In this document: positions 26,632 to 35,871 of the stretch, one piece after another
How the letters are laid out: each line of letters opens with the position of its first letter
Position numbering within the stretch: position 1 is the first letter of the stretch
Origin: Caldilineaceae bacterium
GTDB taxonomy: Bacteria > Chloroflexota > Anaerolineae > Caldilineales > Caldilineaceae
NCBI GenBank assembly: GCA_022842065.1
Contig: JALHQH010000033.1
Location: forward strand, 62,001 to 126,000
Length of the DNA: 64,000 nucleotides
Direction of reading: 5' to 3'
Position numbers and translations under genes: made by a program
The notes under the pieces: generated by a model
What the model was told of the DNA's origin: nothing
The model's input: only the letters and a program-made list of their open reading frames with translations
Databases searched by the model: none

Positions 26632-26685
26632 AAAAGGGGTGACGCCACAAGGGGAAAATCTTCCCCTTGTGGCATCACCCCTTTT
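26632..26685. terminator. Bidirectional Rho-independent terminator
   Basis: A 25-bp stem with one mismatch (26632-26656 and 26661-26685) and a 4-nt loop, A-rich on the left and T-rich on the right. It lies between the convergent MFS-HEAT and rfbB genes and can terminate both. Confidence 0.85.
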
Positions 26686-26718
26686 TGATTAGCTGCTTGT
26701 CCTAGCTTGCTTTGACTT

Positions 26719-27747
26719 TTACGCCAATACCTTGCGATTACCATAAACCTGCTGATAATATTCGCGGAACTCGCCGTTGCGGATCGGTTCCCACCACCAG
26801 CGGTTCGCCACATACCAGCGCACGGTGGCGCGGATCGCCTCTTCGTGAGTATAATCCGGCTCCCAGCCGAGCGCCATCAGTTTGTTGACGTTCATGCAGT
26901 AGCGCCGGTCATGGCCCAGCCGATCCTCGACATGTTGAATCAGGCTGCGGGGTTTGCCCAACTCGTCGAGCAGAATTTCGACCATCTGCAGGTTGCTCAT
27001 CTCTTTGCCGGTGCCGATGTTGTAGATCTCGCCCAAGGTGCCTTTATGCAGCACCAGATCGATCCCCTCGCAGTGATCCACCACATGTTGATAGTCACGC
27101 ATCTGTTGGCCGTCGCCATAGACGGGCAGGGCCATGTCCTTGAGCGCGTTGGTGACAAAAAGCGGAATCACCTTCTCCGGATACTGATAGGGACCAATAT
27201 TGTTTGCCCCACGCGAGATCGTGATCGGCAGATCGTAGGTGACATAATAGGCGTTGACAAAGTGATCGGCGCTGGCCTTGCTGGCGGCATAGGGACTGCG
27301 GGGTGCCAGATTGTCGTCCTCCAGGCTACGATGATCGCCGTGAATGTGGCCGTAAACCTCGTCGGTACTGATCTGGTGATAGCGCAACTTGCCGAACTTA
27401 CGCGCCGCTTCCAAGAGGACATAGGTGCCATGTACGTCGGTGCGAATAAAGGCTTCAGGGTCAAGAATGCTGCGGTCAACGTGGGTTTCGGCGGCAAAGT
27501 TAACGATGGTGTCGATGTCGTGGGCGCGGAGTGTCTCTTCGACGCGCGCTACGTCACAAATATCGCCCTGTACAAAGTGGTAGCGCTCGCCATAACGTTC
27601 GGCAACATCCTGCAAATTCTCCAACCGCCCGGCATAGGTCAGCTTGTCGTAGACGGTGATGGCGTAGTCCGGATATTTTTCCAACATGAGGCGCACAAAG
27701 TTGCACCCAATAAAGCCGGCCCCGCCGGCAACCAGAATCCGTTGCAC
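26719..27747 (-). CDS. rfbB: dTDP-glucose 4,6-dehydratase
   Basis: A 342-residue extended SDR. The NAD motif GGAGFIG begins at residue 8. The active site shows the STDEVYG (Thr-Asp-Glu) triad and YAASK, and the family segments INFAAETHVDRSI (here VNFAAETHVDRSI) and RYGERYHFVQGDICD are clear. It converts dTDP-glucose to dTDP-4-keto-6-deoxyglucose for rhamnose-type sugars. The start is a GTG at 27747 with AAGGAG upstream; the frame runs on upstream without family similarity, across the hairpin at 27821-27890. It is the last gene of the exopolysaccharide cluster, two genes after rfbA. Confidence 0.93.
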   Translation of the reverse strand: MQRILVAGGAGFIGCNFVRLMLEKYPDYAITVYDKLTYAGRLENLQDVAERYGERYHFVQGDICDVARVEETLRAHDIDTIVNFAAETHVDRSILDPEAFIRTDVHGTYVLLEAARKFGKLRYHQISTDEVYGHIHGDHRSLEDDNLAPRSPYAASKASADHFVNAYYVTYDLPITISRGANNIGPYQYPEKVIPLFVTNALKDMALPVYGDGQQMRDYQHVVDHCEGIDLVLHKGTLGEIYNIGTGKEMSNLQMVEILLDELGKPRSLIQHVEDRLGHDRRYCMNVNKLMALGWEPDYTHEEAIRATVRWYVANRWWWEPIRNGEFREYYQQVYGNRKVLA

Positions 27748-27820
27748 ATTGACTCCTTCTGTTTTTACTGCACAAGATATTTTCAGGAAAACGTGAACCG
27801 TAAATCGGTAATGTAACCAT

Positions 27821-27890
27821 TCAGGTGCGTCGCACTGTCCAAATAGTGCTCTTCCGATCCACTTCTCACTGGACAGTGCGACGCACCTGA
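27821..27890. repeat. GTCGCACTG-core inverted repeat, copy 1
   Basis: Perfect 21-bp arms (27821-27841 and 27870-27890) around a 28-nt loop. The arms contain GTCGCACTGTCC. It sits between the stop of the 260-residue unknown gene (27899) and rfbB. Two related elements with altered but still perfectly paired arms lie at 55531 and 62211. Confidence 0.8.
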
Positions 27891-27898
27891 GTACCCAA

Positions 27899-28681
27899 TC
27901 AAAAACGACGCCGTAGGTGACGGCGCTCGCGACTGCGGCGGAGGCGGCGGAGCCGGTTGGGTTGGCGATGGGTTGGCAAACCGAAATCGAGCGCCAGGGT
28001 GAGCGTGGGTACACTCGTTAGATCGGGTGCCAGCGTGCCGTTAAAGGCCGGTGCGGTGGCACTACGCCACTGCCGTTGCCAGCGCAGCCGCTCATCTTGC
28101 GCCCCACTGGTTGTCAAAAAACCAATATCTTCCAGCAGCCGACCGCGTACGCCTGTTAACACCTGTACCAGCCGTGCCCAATGCGTCGCCATGGTTGGCT
28201 GTACTTCTTCCCAGAAGTGGCGGTAATGGTTGGGGCTGTGCTCGTGGGTGGCATAGGCGGGCATTACTTCGCTGGCCCAGAAATTAAGCGCGGTCTGAAA
28301 AGCCGGCAATAATGGGTCGGTGTAAAAGAGCACGTGGACCGTGCTCACCCGCTCCACTACGCGGACCAACGTTGCCGTGCTCGCCGCCGGCAAGTCAAAA
28401 TAGGCGGGGGCGTCAAAATCGTGCCATTCGCTATACGCGCCCGTGAGCCGTCGTAGGCGCTCAACAATCTCCCCGATCATCCGTGTGGCCGATTCCACTT
28501 GGGCTTCGTCATCATCGCTGCGGACACGATACATGGGTGGCAACCAGCGATCATTGAGCGCTGCCGCCGGTGGCAACTGAAATCGATCGGGCGCAAGCGC
28601 GCGCAACGCAACGGCCAAGGCCGGGGCCGAAAGGAGCGTTTTTGCCGTGCTCGCTCCAACATGCTGCACCGCGCTAGCCAT
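27899..28681 (-). CDS. Conserved-context hypothetical protein in the polysaccharide cluster
   Basis: A 260-residue protein that I do not recognise. It is rich in aromatic residues and histidine in its middle (NFWASEVMPAYATHEHSPNHYRHFWEE is the most distinctive stretch, about residues 133-160) and ends in an Arg-rich tail (RLRRLRRSRERRHLRRRF). No membrane segment or catalytic motif stands out. It lies between rfbA (16 bases upstream) and rfbB on the same strand, and AGGGG precedes the ATG, so it is likely translated as part of the operon. The basic tail could bind nucleic acid or acidic polymer; that is speculation. Confidence 0.6.
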   Translation of the reverse strand: MASAVQHVGASTAKTLLSAPALAVALRALAPDRFQLPPAAALNDRWLPPMYRVRSDDDEAQVESATRMIGEIVERLRRLTGAYSEWHDFDAPAYFDLPAASTATLVRVVERVSTVHVLFYTDPLLPAFQTALNFWASEVMPAYATHEHSPNHYRHFWEEVQPTMATHWARLVQVLTGVRGRLLEDIGFLTTSGAQDERLRWQRQWRSATAPAFNGTLAPDLTSVPTLTLALDFGLPTHRQPNRLRRLRRSRERRHLRRRF

Positions 28682-28697
28682 GGCGATTGCCCCTCAC

Positions 28698-29600
28698 TTA
28701 GACGACCTCATCCGCAAATATTGGCGTGCCCACCTCTTCGGCTAAGGCGAGCAGATAGCTGCCATAGGTGTTGTTTTTCATTGGCGTTGCCTGCGCGATC
28801 AGTTGGGCGCGATTGATATACCCCAAGCGAAAAGCGATCTCTTCCGGGCAGGAGATCATTAAGCCCTGTCGCTCTTGCAGCGCCTGCACAAAGGTTGAGG
28901 CCTGCAACAGCGATTCATGGGTGCCGGCATCGAGCCAGGCAACCCCGCGCCCCATAACATCGACTTGTAACGCACCGTTACGCAGATAGGTCATATTGAC
29001 ATCAGTAATTTCTAACTCGCCGCGGCCTGATGGTTGCAAATTCTCTGCAATCGTCACCACTTGGTTATCGTAAAAATAGATGCCCGGTACGGCATATTGC
29101 GAGCGGGGCGCTTTGGGTTTTTCTTCAATCCCGAGCGCTTTGCCCGTCTCCCGATCAAATTCGACCACGCCGTAGCGTTCGGGATCTCTCACGGCATAGG
29201 CAAAGACCAGCGCGCCCTGCTGCAATTGCGCCGCTGCTTGCAGTTGCTTGGGCAGCCCGTGGCCGTAAAAAATATTGTCGCCCAGAATCAGCGCCACTGG
29301 TTGATTGTCAATAAAGGTTTTACCCAGAATGAAGGCTTCGGCAATCCCACGCGGCTGCTCTTGTTCGATATATTCTAGGCGAAGGCCCCATTGGCTACCA
29401 TTGCCTAACATGGTGCGGAAGATGGGCAACATCTCTGGGCTGCTGATGATCAAAATCTCGCGGATCCCGGCCAGCATAAGCATGGAGAGCGGATAGTAGA
29501 TCATTGGCTTATCATAGACCGGCAACATCTGTTTGCTGATGCCAATCGTCAGTGGATAGAGGCGTGTCCCATGGCCGCCCGCAAGAATAATACCCTTCAT
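28698..29600 (-). CDS. rfbA: Glucose-1-phosphate thymidylyltransferase
   Basis: A 300-residue nucleotidyltransferase with the signature [36 protein letters not shown], and [10 protein letters not shown], together with ELEITDVN near the sugar-phosphate site. The length is typical of RmlA short-form enzymes. It makes dTDP-glucose for RfbB, encoded two genes downstream. The rfbC and rfbD genes needed to complete dTDP-rhamnose are not in the window, so they must lie elsewhere or the product is another 6-deoxy sugar. It lies between the BY-kinase-like gene and the unknown 260-residue gene on the minus strand. Confidence 0.95.
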   Translation of the reverse strand: MKGIILAGGHGTRLYPLTIGISKQMLPVYDKPMIYYPLSMLMLAGIREILIISSPEMLPIFRTMLGNGSQWGLRLEYIEQEQPRGIAEAFILGKTFIDNQPVALILGDNIFYGHGLPKQLQAAAQLQQGALVFAYAVRDPERYGVVEFDRETGKALGIEEKPKAPRSQYAVPGIYFYDNQVVTIAENLQPSGRGELEITDVNMTYLRNGALQVDVMGRGVAWLDAGTHESLLQASTFVQALQERQGLMISCPEEIAFRLGYINRAQLIAQATPMKNNTYGSYLLALAEEVGTPIFADEVV

Positions 29601-29643
29601 GATGCTCCCTCTTCCGTCGTTGCGAATGTCCTATATGACTGTC

Positions 29644-30291
29644 TTATGGATGATAACCTGACATGGCCGCATCGCGATCGACATTGAGCAGCACTGCACC
29701 AATAATGCGTGCCTGCACCTTTTCCAAGATAGTGCGGGCGCGTACGGCATTTTCACGCCGGGTACTGCCTGCATTAACCAGCACCAGTACGCCATCCACC
29801 TTGCTCGCCCATAAAGCCCCATCAGTGACGGCCAGCAGTGGTGGCGCATCGCAGAGCACATAATCCGCCAGTGTGATCAGCTCAGCCAGTACCTCTTCCA
29901 GCCGATGGTGCCCCAGGATGGCAATGGGATTGGCCGGCACGGTGCCGGCGGTCAGCAATTGTAACCGTTCTACTTTGGTGGCTTGGATCGGTGGTGCCCC
30001 ACCTTCCGTTAACCAATCGGCCAGCCCACGGCTGTTCGCTACCCCGAAGATCTCATGTTGCTGAGGACGCCGCAGATCACCATCGACCAACAGGACGCGA
30101 TCCCCGGCCTGCGCCATGCTCACGGCCAGGTTGGCAATGGCGATACTTTTGTCGATGCTTTGGTCGACTGGCGTTACCAGCAGGGTACGCAAAGGCTTTT
30201 CCAGGCCGGCAAACTCAATATTGGTACGCAGGCTCTGATAGGCTTCCGCTACTGAGCTTTGTGGGTTAGTCAATGTAATCAGATTTGCCAT
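29644..30291 (-). CDS. CpsD/CapB-family (BY-kinase-like) ATPase with degenerate P-loop
   Basis: A 215-residue protein beginning MANLITLTNPQSSVAEAYQSL, the usual opening of BY-kinase cytosolic domains (EAYRxLRTN), with Walker A' LLVDGDLRRP (67-76) and Walker B-like YVLCDAPP (144-151). The Walker A itself is eroded: TPVDQSIDKSI (40-50) keeps Lys and Ser but has lost the GxGK glycines. The C-terminus has only one Tyr (SGYHP) and no tyrosine cluster, so autophosphorylation is doubtful. It would normally control polysaccharide chain length with a Wzz-type membrane partner, two of which are encoded upstream. Start at 30291; the longer open frame overlaps non-coding sequence. Confidence 0.82.
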   Translation of the reverse strand: MANLITLTNPQSSVAEAYQSLRTNIEFAGLEKPLRTLLVTPVDQSIDKSIAIANLAVSMAQAGDRVLLVDGDLRRPQQHEIFGVANSRGLADWLTEGGAPPIQATKVERLQLLTAGTVPANPIAILGHHRLEEVLAELITLADYVLCDAPPLLAVTDGALWASKVDGVLVLVNAGSTRRENAVRARTILEKVQARIIGAVLLNVDRDAAMSGYHP

Positions 30292-30397
30292 AGTTATCTC
30301 GTCGGTTTGTTGTACACCTTTACGCCGACCGCGCTTAGTATACCGTAAAAAAGGTTCGCAAACATTACGCCATGTTGACAATTTCTTTGCAGATATT

Positions 30398-32779
30398 TCA
30401 GGGAATCGTAAAGCGTAAAAGCGTAATGACATCGTCGGCTGTACTGTTTTCTTCCTGTACTGCCAGCCGCTCCCCACTTTGCCAGTTGTAGACGCCCAGG
30501 ATTACCTGGTAGTTCCCTGCTGGCAACGTGGTCGGCAACACAATCGTAACCGGATCGATCAATTCACTTTCTTCGATCCAAGTCGTCATCGGGCGCGGGC
30601 CGAGCTGATCATGGGGCTGCCAATCCAACTGGGCCACCTTTTCGCCGGCTTCATCCAGCACATGGGCAAAGACGGTATAATCAAGCGGCACCCGTTCCCG
30701 CGCCGGTGCCCGCCAGTGTAAGTCAAAGCGTAGCGTGTTTGCCTGGGCTGATGGCATCGCCACCGGCGTAATACCAGTGAGATCGATCAGATCGCCAAAG
30801 GTTACCTGGCGTGTTTGCGTCGGTGCCAGTGGGCGCGTGTCAACGGCTAGCCACCCATCTGGCGTGCGCTGATAGCCGGCCACGCGCACCAGGCTATTAT
30901 TCTCCAAATGGATCCGCTCTGGCGTTGGCCCGTTGGTCAGCGCTGCCCGTTGGCCATTTTGCCAGCCATCTTCTCCCTGATAAACGCCAACCAACAGCGT
31001 AAATTGTGCCACATCCAGCCGCCAAGGTAGCGTTTGTACCAACACCCTCTCCCCTGGTCGCCACAACGATGTAGGATACCACAGACTTGCGACAGGGGGG
31101 TAAAAGCGGCTGTCGTGTAAAATGTTGCCCTCGGGATCAGCATAGGCAACATAGAAGCGGTAATCGGTGGTGACTGGGTCGGCGGCTAACTGCCAGAAGA
31201 GCTGGACAACAGTTTCCCCATGTTCATCGACCGCTACCTGCTGATCGACTAGGGTAAGTGTGTCGCCAAAGATACTCACCGGCGTGCTGCTGGGGAGTGT
31301 CACCGCCGGGCCGTGGCGAAAGGCACTGTAAAAGCCAACCGGCATCGTCTTGTTCGGCGCGTCTTTGCGCAGCAGCAGGTAACCATCTAGTCCCGCCGCG
31401 ACGCCAAAATCCCCGGCCAGCAGCGTTTGCACCGTCGTATATAGATCATTCGGGTGCTGCGGCCAGGCCGGTCCCGTCACATCGACGAAGATTGTGTCTG
31501 CGTCATCAATGCGCGGAAAAATGTAGATGGTGGGGCGACCGGCGACGTGCGGGTCCAACTTGTCCTGTGCCGATACTTTGGCGTCGGCGGGAATCTGGGC
31601 AATGATCGCGGCGGCGTGGCGGTCATGGTCACTGACTGTGTAAAGGCGATAATTGCCCCCGCCCGGCAGATAGCCATATTGCACTTGACTGTAGAGCGCG
31701 GCACCGATGCTCAGGGCCGTGCCCACTAGTAGCAGCCCCCGCCGGCCCCGCGTCGGCCACTGCCCCAGCCGCCGCAGCCCTTCCACCATGGCTAACATCA
31801 CAAAGGGGACAATCGGCGCGGCATAAATCAGCGTATAGACCTGGTGCATGGGTGGAAAATCGGCCAGCAGGTTGATTGCGAGCGAGGGTAGCGCTAACAG
31901 CAGGACTTCCGGTGCGAGCAAAGCCATAAAGCCGACGGGCAGCAGCAGGCGGTAGAGATAACCCCAGGCATCAGCCTGTTGCAACTGTGCCCAGACTAAG
32001 GCTGGTTGGCTCAGCAGCGCTAGCACTTTGTCGAGCGGACTTTCACCGAGGTAATCATACCGGCCCCAGTGGATGTTGCCATCCGCAAAGATCTGTTGAA
32101 TGCCCAACACGGCCAACAGCGACCACGTGGGGGCCAGCAACATGGTTAACAGCCCCAACCGGCGACGTTGTTGGCTGAAATAGGCGTAGAGGCCGACCAT
32201 AAAGAGGAGTAGCCCCATCTCTTCTTTGCAACTGGCGGCCAGCACAGCAAAGAGCGTGTACCAACCAGTGCGCCCTGTCATCAAAAAGTAGAAAGCGGCC
32301 ATGAAGAAGGTGGGGGCCAGGGTCACCGGGTGAAATTCCAGCCAATTGGCGGCCTGCATCGTTGGATTGAGGAGAAAGACCAGCGCCAGCAGCAGCGCGA
32401 TCCACGCGTTCCCGATGCGCCGCCGGGCCAGGGCAAAGAGCGGCCACGCGCCCAACGCCACCACAATCGACTGGAGAATGAGCAGGGTCTCTGGCCCGTC
32501 ATGGATCCAGTACAGGGCTGCAATCGGCAGCAGGATCGGCTCAACATGCAGGCTCAGCCGGTTAACCGTGCCGGGTTGATTGGTCATCTGGAACGGGCGG
32601 CCATTGGCCGTATTCCAGATGGTCTGGTGCAAGTTGCCCAGATCAAGCGCGCGCGCCTCGAAGGCCGCATAGCGGGTTACGGTCAGGTAACTATAGGTGA
32701 GGGCATAAAGGACAATTGCCAGCGCCAGAAGCAGGACTGGGAGCAGGGTTGGCAAGGAGGGTAAACGTTTTATCTGCAT
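30398..32779 (-). CDS. DUF2079 family membrane protein
   Basis: A 793-residue protein. It has about ten to twelve membrane helices in the first 400 residues, then a large soluble beta-rich C-terminal region. The DUF2079 hallmark is AFEARALDLGNLHQTIWNTANGRPF near residues 38-62, followed by HVEPILLPIAALYWIHDGP and WLEFHPVTLAPTFF. DUF2079 proteins resemble GT-C-type polyprenyl-linked glycosyltransferases (GT39/83-like), so a sugar-transfer role at the outer face of the membrane is plausible here between the Wzz and kinase genes. The C-terminal repeats (DLHWRAPARERVPLDYTVFAHVLD) are immunoglobulin-like. Confidence 0.85.
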   Translation of the reverse strand: MQIKRLPSLPTLLPVLLLALAIVLYALTYSYLTVTRYAAFEARALDLGNLHQTIWNTANGRPFQMTNQPGTVNRLSLHVEPILLPIAALYWIHDGPETLLILQSIVVALGAWPLFALARRRIGNAWIALLLALVFLLNPTMQAANWLEFHPVTLAPTFFMAAFYFLMTGRTGWYTLFAVLAASCKEEMGLLLFMVGLYAYFSQQRRRLGLLTMLLAPTWSLLAVLGIQQIFADGNIHWGRYDYLGESPLDKVLALLSQPALVWAQLQQADAWGYLYRLLLPVGFMALLAPEVLLLALPSLAINLLADFPPMHQVYTLIYAAPIVPFVMLAMVEGLRRLGQWPTRGRRGLLLVGTALSIGAALYSQVQYGYLPGGGNYRLYTVSDHDRHAAAIIAQIPADAKVSAQDKLDPHVAGRPTIYIFPRIDDADTIFVDVTGPAWPQHPNDLYTTVQTLLAGDFGVAAGLDGYLLLRKDAPNKTMPVGFYSAFRHGPAVTLPSSTPVSIFGDTLTLVDQQVAVDEHGETVVQLFWQLAADPVTTDYRFYVAYADPEGNILHDSRFYPPVASLWYPTSLWRPGERVLVQTLPWRLDVAQFTLLVGVYQGEDGWQNGQRAALTNGPTPERIHLENNSLVRVAGYQRTPDGWLAVDTRPLAPTQTRQVTFGDLIDLTGITPVAMPSAQANTLRFDLHWRAPARERVPLDYTVFAHVLDEAGEKVAQLDWQPHDQLGPRPMTTWIEESELIDPVTIVLPTTLPAGNYQVILGVYNWQSGERLAVQEENSTADDVITLLRFTIP

Positions 32780-32815
32780 TGCTGATATGCCACCGCGCGC
32801 CGGTCGTGGCGCAAC

Positions 32816-33535
32816 TTATGCTGCTTTGGGCGCACCCAGGCGGTTGCGCATAGGAGGGGCACCGGCGGGGCTATGGTGCGTTTCGGCCACCGGAATCGCC
32901 CCGAGGATGGGCAACGCCAGGGCGCGCTCTGCGGCGGCTGGGGTCCGCAACAGATCATTCTCCAGCCAGGTTAAGACCAGCACCACGGCAATGCCAAAGA
33001 GCAGCCCGAGGACACCACCGGCAATCGCGTTGATCAGCGGCTTGGGTTGGATCTGGTCATAACCAATCGCGCTGCTGCGGATTTTGACTTCAATGCGGTC
33101 GCTCTTATCCAACTGCGCGTAGTAATTTGTGCGCTCGACCTCAAAGAGTTGGGCCAGGGTTAGGGCCATTTGTTTTGCCACTTCGCCATCGGGATTGCGC
33201 GCTTCGATCTTGATGGCAAAATTATCCGCTTCGGTTGCGACCTGCACATTGGCCAGAAAATCATTGGGGTCTTGGTCGAGCTTGGCCGTCGCAATCGCGG
33301 CCTGGGCATTTTCATAGGTGCTCAGGTTGAGCGCAAAGTTGCGCATGAGATCTTTGGCTGTATTGCCCAGCCCCCAATCAGGCCGGGCCGGCACGGTGCT
33401 AATATAGACCGTGGCGCGATAAAGTTCCTTTTGAAAGCTGCTAATGGCAAAAGCAGCGCTGGCCGCCAGTAACGCGGCGACGACCACGATCCAACCCCGT
33501 TGGCGAATGATCCGAATGTATTCTTGAATAGTCAT
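32816..33535 (-). CDS. Wzz/YveK-type chain-length determinant protein
   Basis: A 239-residue polysaccharide co-polymerase. The N-terminal MTIQEYIRIIRQRGWIVV leads into a first membrane helix. It is followed by a periplasmic alpha/beta region (YRATVYISTVPARPDW ... ARNPDGEVAKQMALTLAQ) and a second helix near residues 165-190 preceded by a proline-containing segment (IQPKPLINAI), the usual Wzz pattern. The short cytosolic tail has no kinase domain; the separate CpsD-like protein at 29644 may supply it. A second Wzz-like protein is encoded at 33914, so the cluster has two. Confidence 0.87.
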   Translation of the reverse strand: MTIQEYIRIIRQRGWIVVVAALLAASAAFAISSFQKELYRATVYISTVPARPDWGLGNTAKDLMRNFALNLSTYENAQAAIATAKLDQDPNDFLANVQVATEADNFAIKIEARNPDGEVAKQMALTLAQLFEVERTNYYAQLDKSDRIEVKIRSSAIGYDQIQPKPLINAIAGGVLGLLFGIAVVLVLTWLENDLLRTPAAAERALALPILGAIPVAETHHSPAGAPPMRNRLGAPKAA

Positions 33536-33603
33536 TAGTTATTTCCTAACTCTATATATCGCGCGGCATTAGAACCATAATCGTAACGACCAAGCTACCC
33601 CAT

Positions 33604-33783
33604 CCTAACCCTCACTGCCATTAAGGTAAGCCACCTCACCCCTGCACCCAGTGGGTACCCGCCTTTGGGAACCGCTCCGTAACGGAGTGGGGCGATCAGA
33701 CTCCCCCCTCTTCAACTTGGAGAGGGGGCCAGGGGGTGAGGTAGATCGGCCCATCCTTACCTTAATGGCAGGGGAGGGTTAGG
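33604..33783. repeat. Long pyrimidine-rich inverted repeat in an intergenic gap
   Basis: Outer arms 33604-33630 and 33756-33783 pair over about 27 bp (16 bp perfect: 33615-33630 with 33756-33771). Inner CCTCACCCC / GGGGTGAGG blocks give a second pairing layer. The whole 378-bp gap between the two Wzz-like genes is otherwise without a gene. Confidence 0.65.
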
Positions 33784-33913
33784 GTAGGGTTAGTCGTCCG
33801 TAGTATAACATGAAGATGACCGTCGCTCTCTACGGCAAGTTTGCCAGGCGATAATAATTGTCCGACCGTGATTGTCGCCTGGTGCGCAAACTGGTTGTTA
33901 CTTGACTGCACCA

Positions 33914-34606
33914 CTAGCGCCGGGGAATCGTGCCGACGACGACAAATCCGATTGCTTCCAATTCATCTGCTTTGCGCACCGATGTATCTAGATAGTCGAG
34001 CAAGAAGAGCAGGCCGATCCCGACTGCAAAGCCTAAAAAGACACGCAAGGGCCAGAGTAACTGCTGGCGCATCGTCGGCCCAACGGTGAGTAGATTGGGC
34101 TCATCCAGCAAGGTAATGATGGCCGTATCGGTGCCCAACTGTTGAAAATAGAAGGTGCTCTTCTCTTCCAGCTCGGCAATAATCGCCTGCATAATCTGGC
34201 GCAACTGCTCGGCATCGGGCCAATTGACTGTGAGACTGAGAATGCGATGCTGGCGGCCGGTATCCGAACTGCCTTGGATCGCATCGGCTGGAATGGTCAG
34301 GCCCACACTGCTCAGCCGTGTACTGACTTGCGTGGCAAAGAGATCACTGCGCACCACCTCCGTAAAATCGTCAACCAGATATTCACTGGTCTGCCACGCA
34401 TAATAGTAGGGATCATACGCAGTCCGATCCGCCGCCGCGGCCGGTGCCACCCCAATCAACAAGCGCATGGTCGCTCGGTAGGTAGAGGGGGGACTCTGCC
34501 AGGGGCGCAAATCAATCGCGCTGATCACTGCGACCAGCAGCGTCAACACAACTGGTAGCCACCAGCGCCGGCGCACGATCCGCCAGTAGTCACGCAATTC
34601 CACCAT
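33914..34606 (-). CDS. Second Wzz-like chain-length determinant protein
   Basis: A 230-residue Wzz-domain protein starting MVELRDYWRIVRRRWWLPVV at 34606, one base after the stop of the glycosyltransferase gene, so translation is probably coupled. It has one N-terminal helix (residues 15-32), a periplasmic domain with YRATMRLLIGV and coiled segments, and a C-terminal helix LRVFLGFAVGIGLLFLLDYLD near residues 188-208. No kinase motif is present. It differs markedly from the protein at 32816, so the two may form a heteromeric complex or act on different polymers. Confidence 0.8.
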   Translation of the reverse strand: MVELRDYWRIVRRRWWLPVVLTLLVAVISAIDLRPWQSPPSTYRATMRLLIGVAPAAAADRTAYDPYYYAWQTSEYLVDDFTEVVRSDLFATQVSTRLSSVGLTIPADAIQGSSDTGRQHRILSLTVNWPDAEQLRQIMQAIIAELEEKSTFYFQQLGTDTAIITLLDEPNLLTVGPTMRQQLLWPLRVFLGFAVGIGLLFLLDYLDTSVRKADELEAIGFVVVGTIPRR

Positions 34607-34607
34607 C

Positions 34608-35858
34608 TTAGGGTACCGCCGATTCTGGCTTGACACCCTGCAAAAATTGGGTGGTCTGTAGTTGTGAATGCTGCGGCGAGTTTGGCCGTTGGGGCACAGG
34701 CGCACCGCTGACCACCTGTGCCAGATAAGTGAGCAGCCGGCTACGGAAGTGGGCCACGCCAAAACATTCCGCCTGGGCATGGGCCGCGGCCGGATCATAG
34801 TCGCTAGGCTCAAATTGGGCTAAGACGGCATGTAGACTCTCCCAGCGTAAGTCTGGGAAAAGTTCACCTGTCACGCCGGGGATGACTGTATCCAATGCGC
34901 CCCCCCCTCCATAGGCAATCACCGGCCGCCCGGCGCTCATTGCTTCAACGGGCGCGATGCCAAAATCTTCTAGTCCTGGAAAGAGAAAGGCCTTGCAGCG
35001 GCGCAACAAGGTGCGGATCTCCGCGCGCGGTTGCCGCCCCAGAAAGGTGATATTCGGTCCGGCTTGTGCCTCCAACGCCGCGCGATCGCGCCCTTCGCCA
35101 ATGATCAGCAACTTCTCTCGTGGCAGCCGGTTAAAAGCTTGCACCGCCAGGTCGATCCGTTTATAGGGAATCAGCCGGCTGACAATCAAATAATAATCAT
35201 CAAAGCGCGATAGTGTACTGGACCCGCTACCGGATCGTGAGGAACTGGGGCTGGGCGTAAAATACCCTGTATCAACGGGGGGATGGATGACTACGCTCTC
35301 GCGCCCATAGAGATTTTTAATACGCTGCTGGACGGTGGTACTAATCGCCACAAAATGGTCAACTTGCTGCGCGGCCTGCCAATCCCATCCCCGCAATAAA
35401 CTGAGGACCGGGCGCAAAATCGCGGTCAGACCACCACCAATCTGCTCTCGTTCGCGATATTGGTCATAGAGCCAGAGAAAGCGGGTTGGGGTCAGGCAGT
35501 AACAGACATGCAGCGCCTTGCGTTCGTTGGCTTTGGTCTGTACACCATGACAAAAGCCACTTTTGTTGCTCAAGACTAAATCATAGCCACTAAGATCCAT
35601 GTGCCCAAAGGCGGCTGGATATAGAGGCAGATATGCTTGATGGTGGGCGGCCACGCCAGGCAGATGTTGCATAAAACTGGTATGAATCGGCCAGGTGCGA
35701 TAGTTGGCGGGCATCTGCGCCGGTGCATACATGCTGGTATAGATGGGCGCACCAGGAAAGAGCGTCACCAACTCTTCGAGGACATTTTCGGCACCGCCAA
35801 TCTGGTTGAGCCAGTCGTGGACGAGTGCGACACGCAACTGCGCAAAATCAATCGACAT
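34608..35858 (-). CDS. Glycosyltransferase family 4 protein
   Basis: A 416-residue GT-B fold enzyme. The N-terminal VALVHDWLNQIGGAENVLEEL and CYCLTPTRFLW are typical of GT4 mannosyl/rhamnosyltransferases. The donor-site region includes SRLIPYKRIDLAVQAF, LLIIGEGRDR and FLFPGLEDFGIAPVEAMSAGRPVIA with the EX7E-type acidic residues. An unusual Ser/Gly-rich insert (PSSSRSGSGSSTLSR) lies at the domain linker, near residue 210. The start at 35858 is chosen because AAAGGGTGG lies upstream; a TTG 21 bases earlier is the alternative. It adds a sugar to the repeat unit of the cluster's polysaccharide in the cytosol. Confidence 0.9.
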   Translation of the reverse strand: MSIDFAQLRVALVHDWLNQIGGAENVLEELVTLFPGAPIYTSMYAPAQMPANYRTWPIHTSFMQHLPGVAAHHQAYLPLYPAAFGHMDLSGYDLVLSNKSGFCHGVQTKANERKALHVCYCLTPTRFLWLYDQYREREQIGGGLTAILRPVLSLLRGWDWQAAQQVDHFVAISTTVQQRIKNLYGRESVVIHPPVDTGYFTPSPSSSRSGSGSSTLSRFDDYYLIVSRLIPYKRIDLAVQAFNRLPREKLLIIGEGRDRAALEAQAGPNITFLGRQPRAEIRTLLRRCKAFLFPGLEDFGIAPVEAMSAGRPVIAYGGGGALDTVIPGVTGELFPDLRWESLHAVLAQFEPSDYDPAAAHAQAECFGVAHFRSRLLTYLAQVVSGAPVPQRPNSPQHSQLQTTQFLQGVKPESAVP

Positions 35859-35871
35859 CAATCGCCACCCT

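Noticed and set aside
26845..27816. A 323-codon open frame antisense to rfbB
   Set aside because: rfbB is unmistakable on the other strand; this frame is low-information and has no motif.
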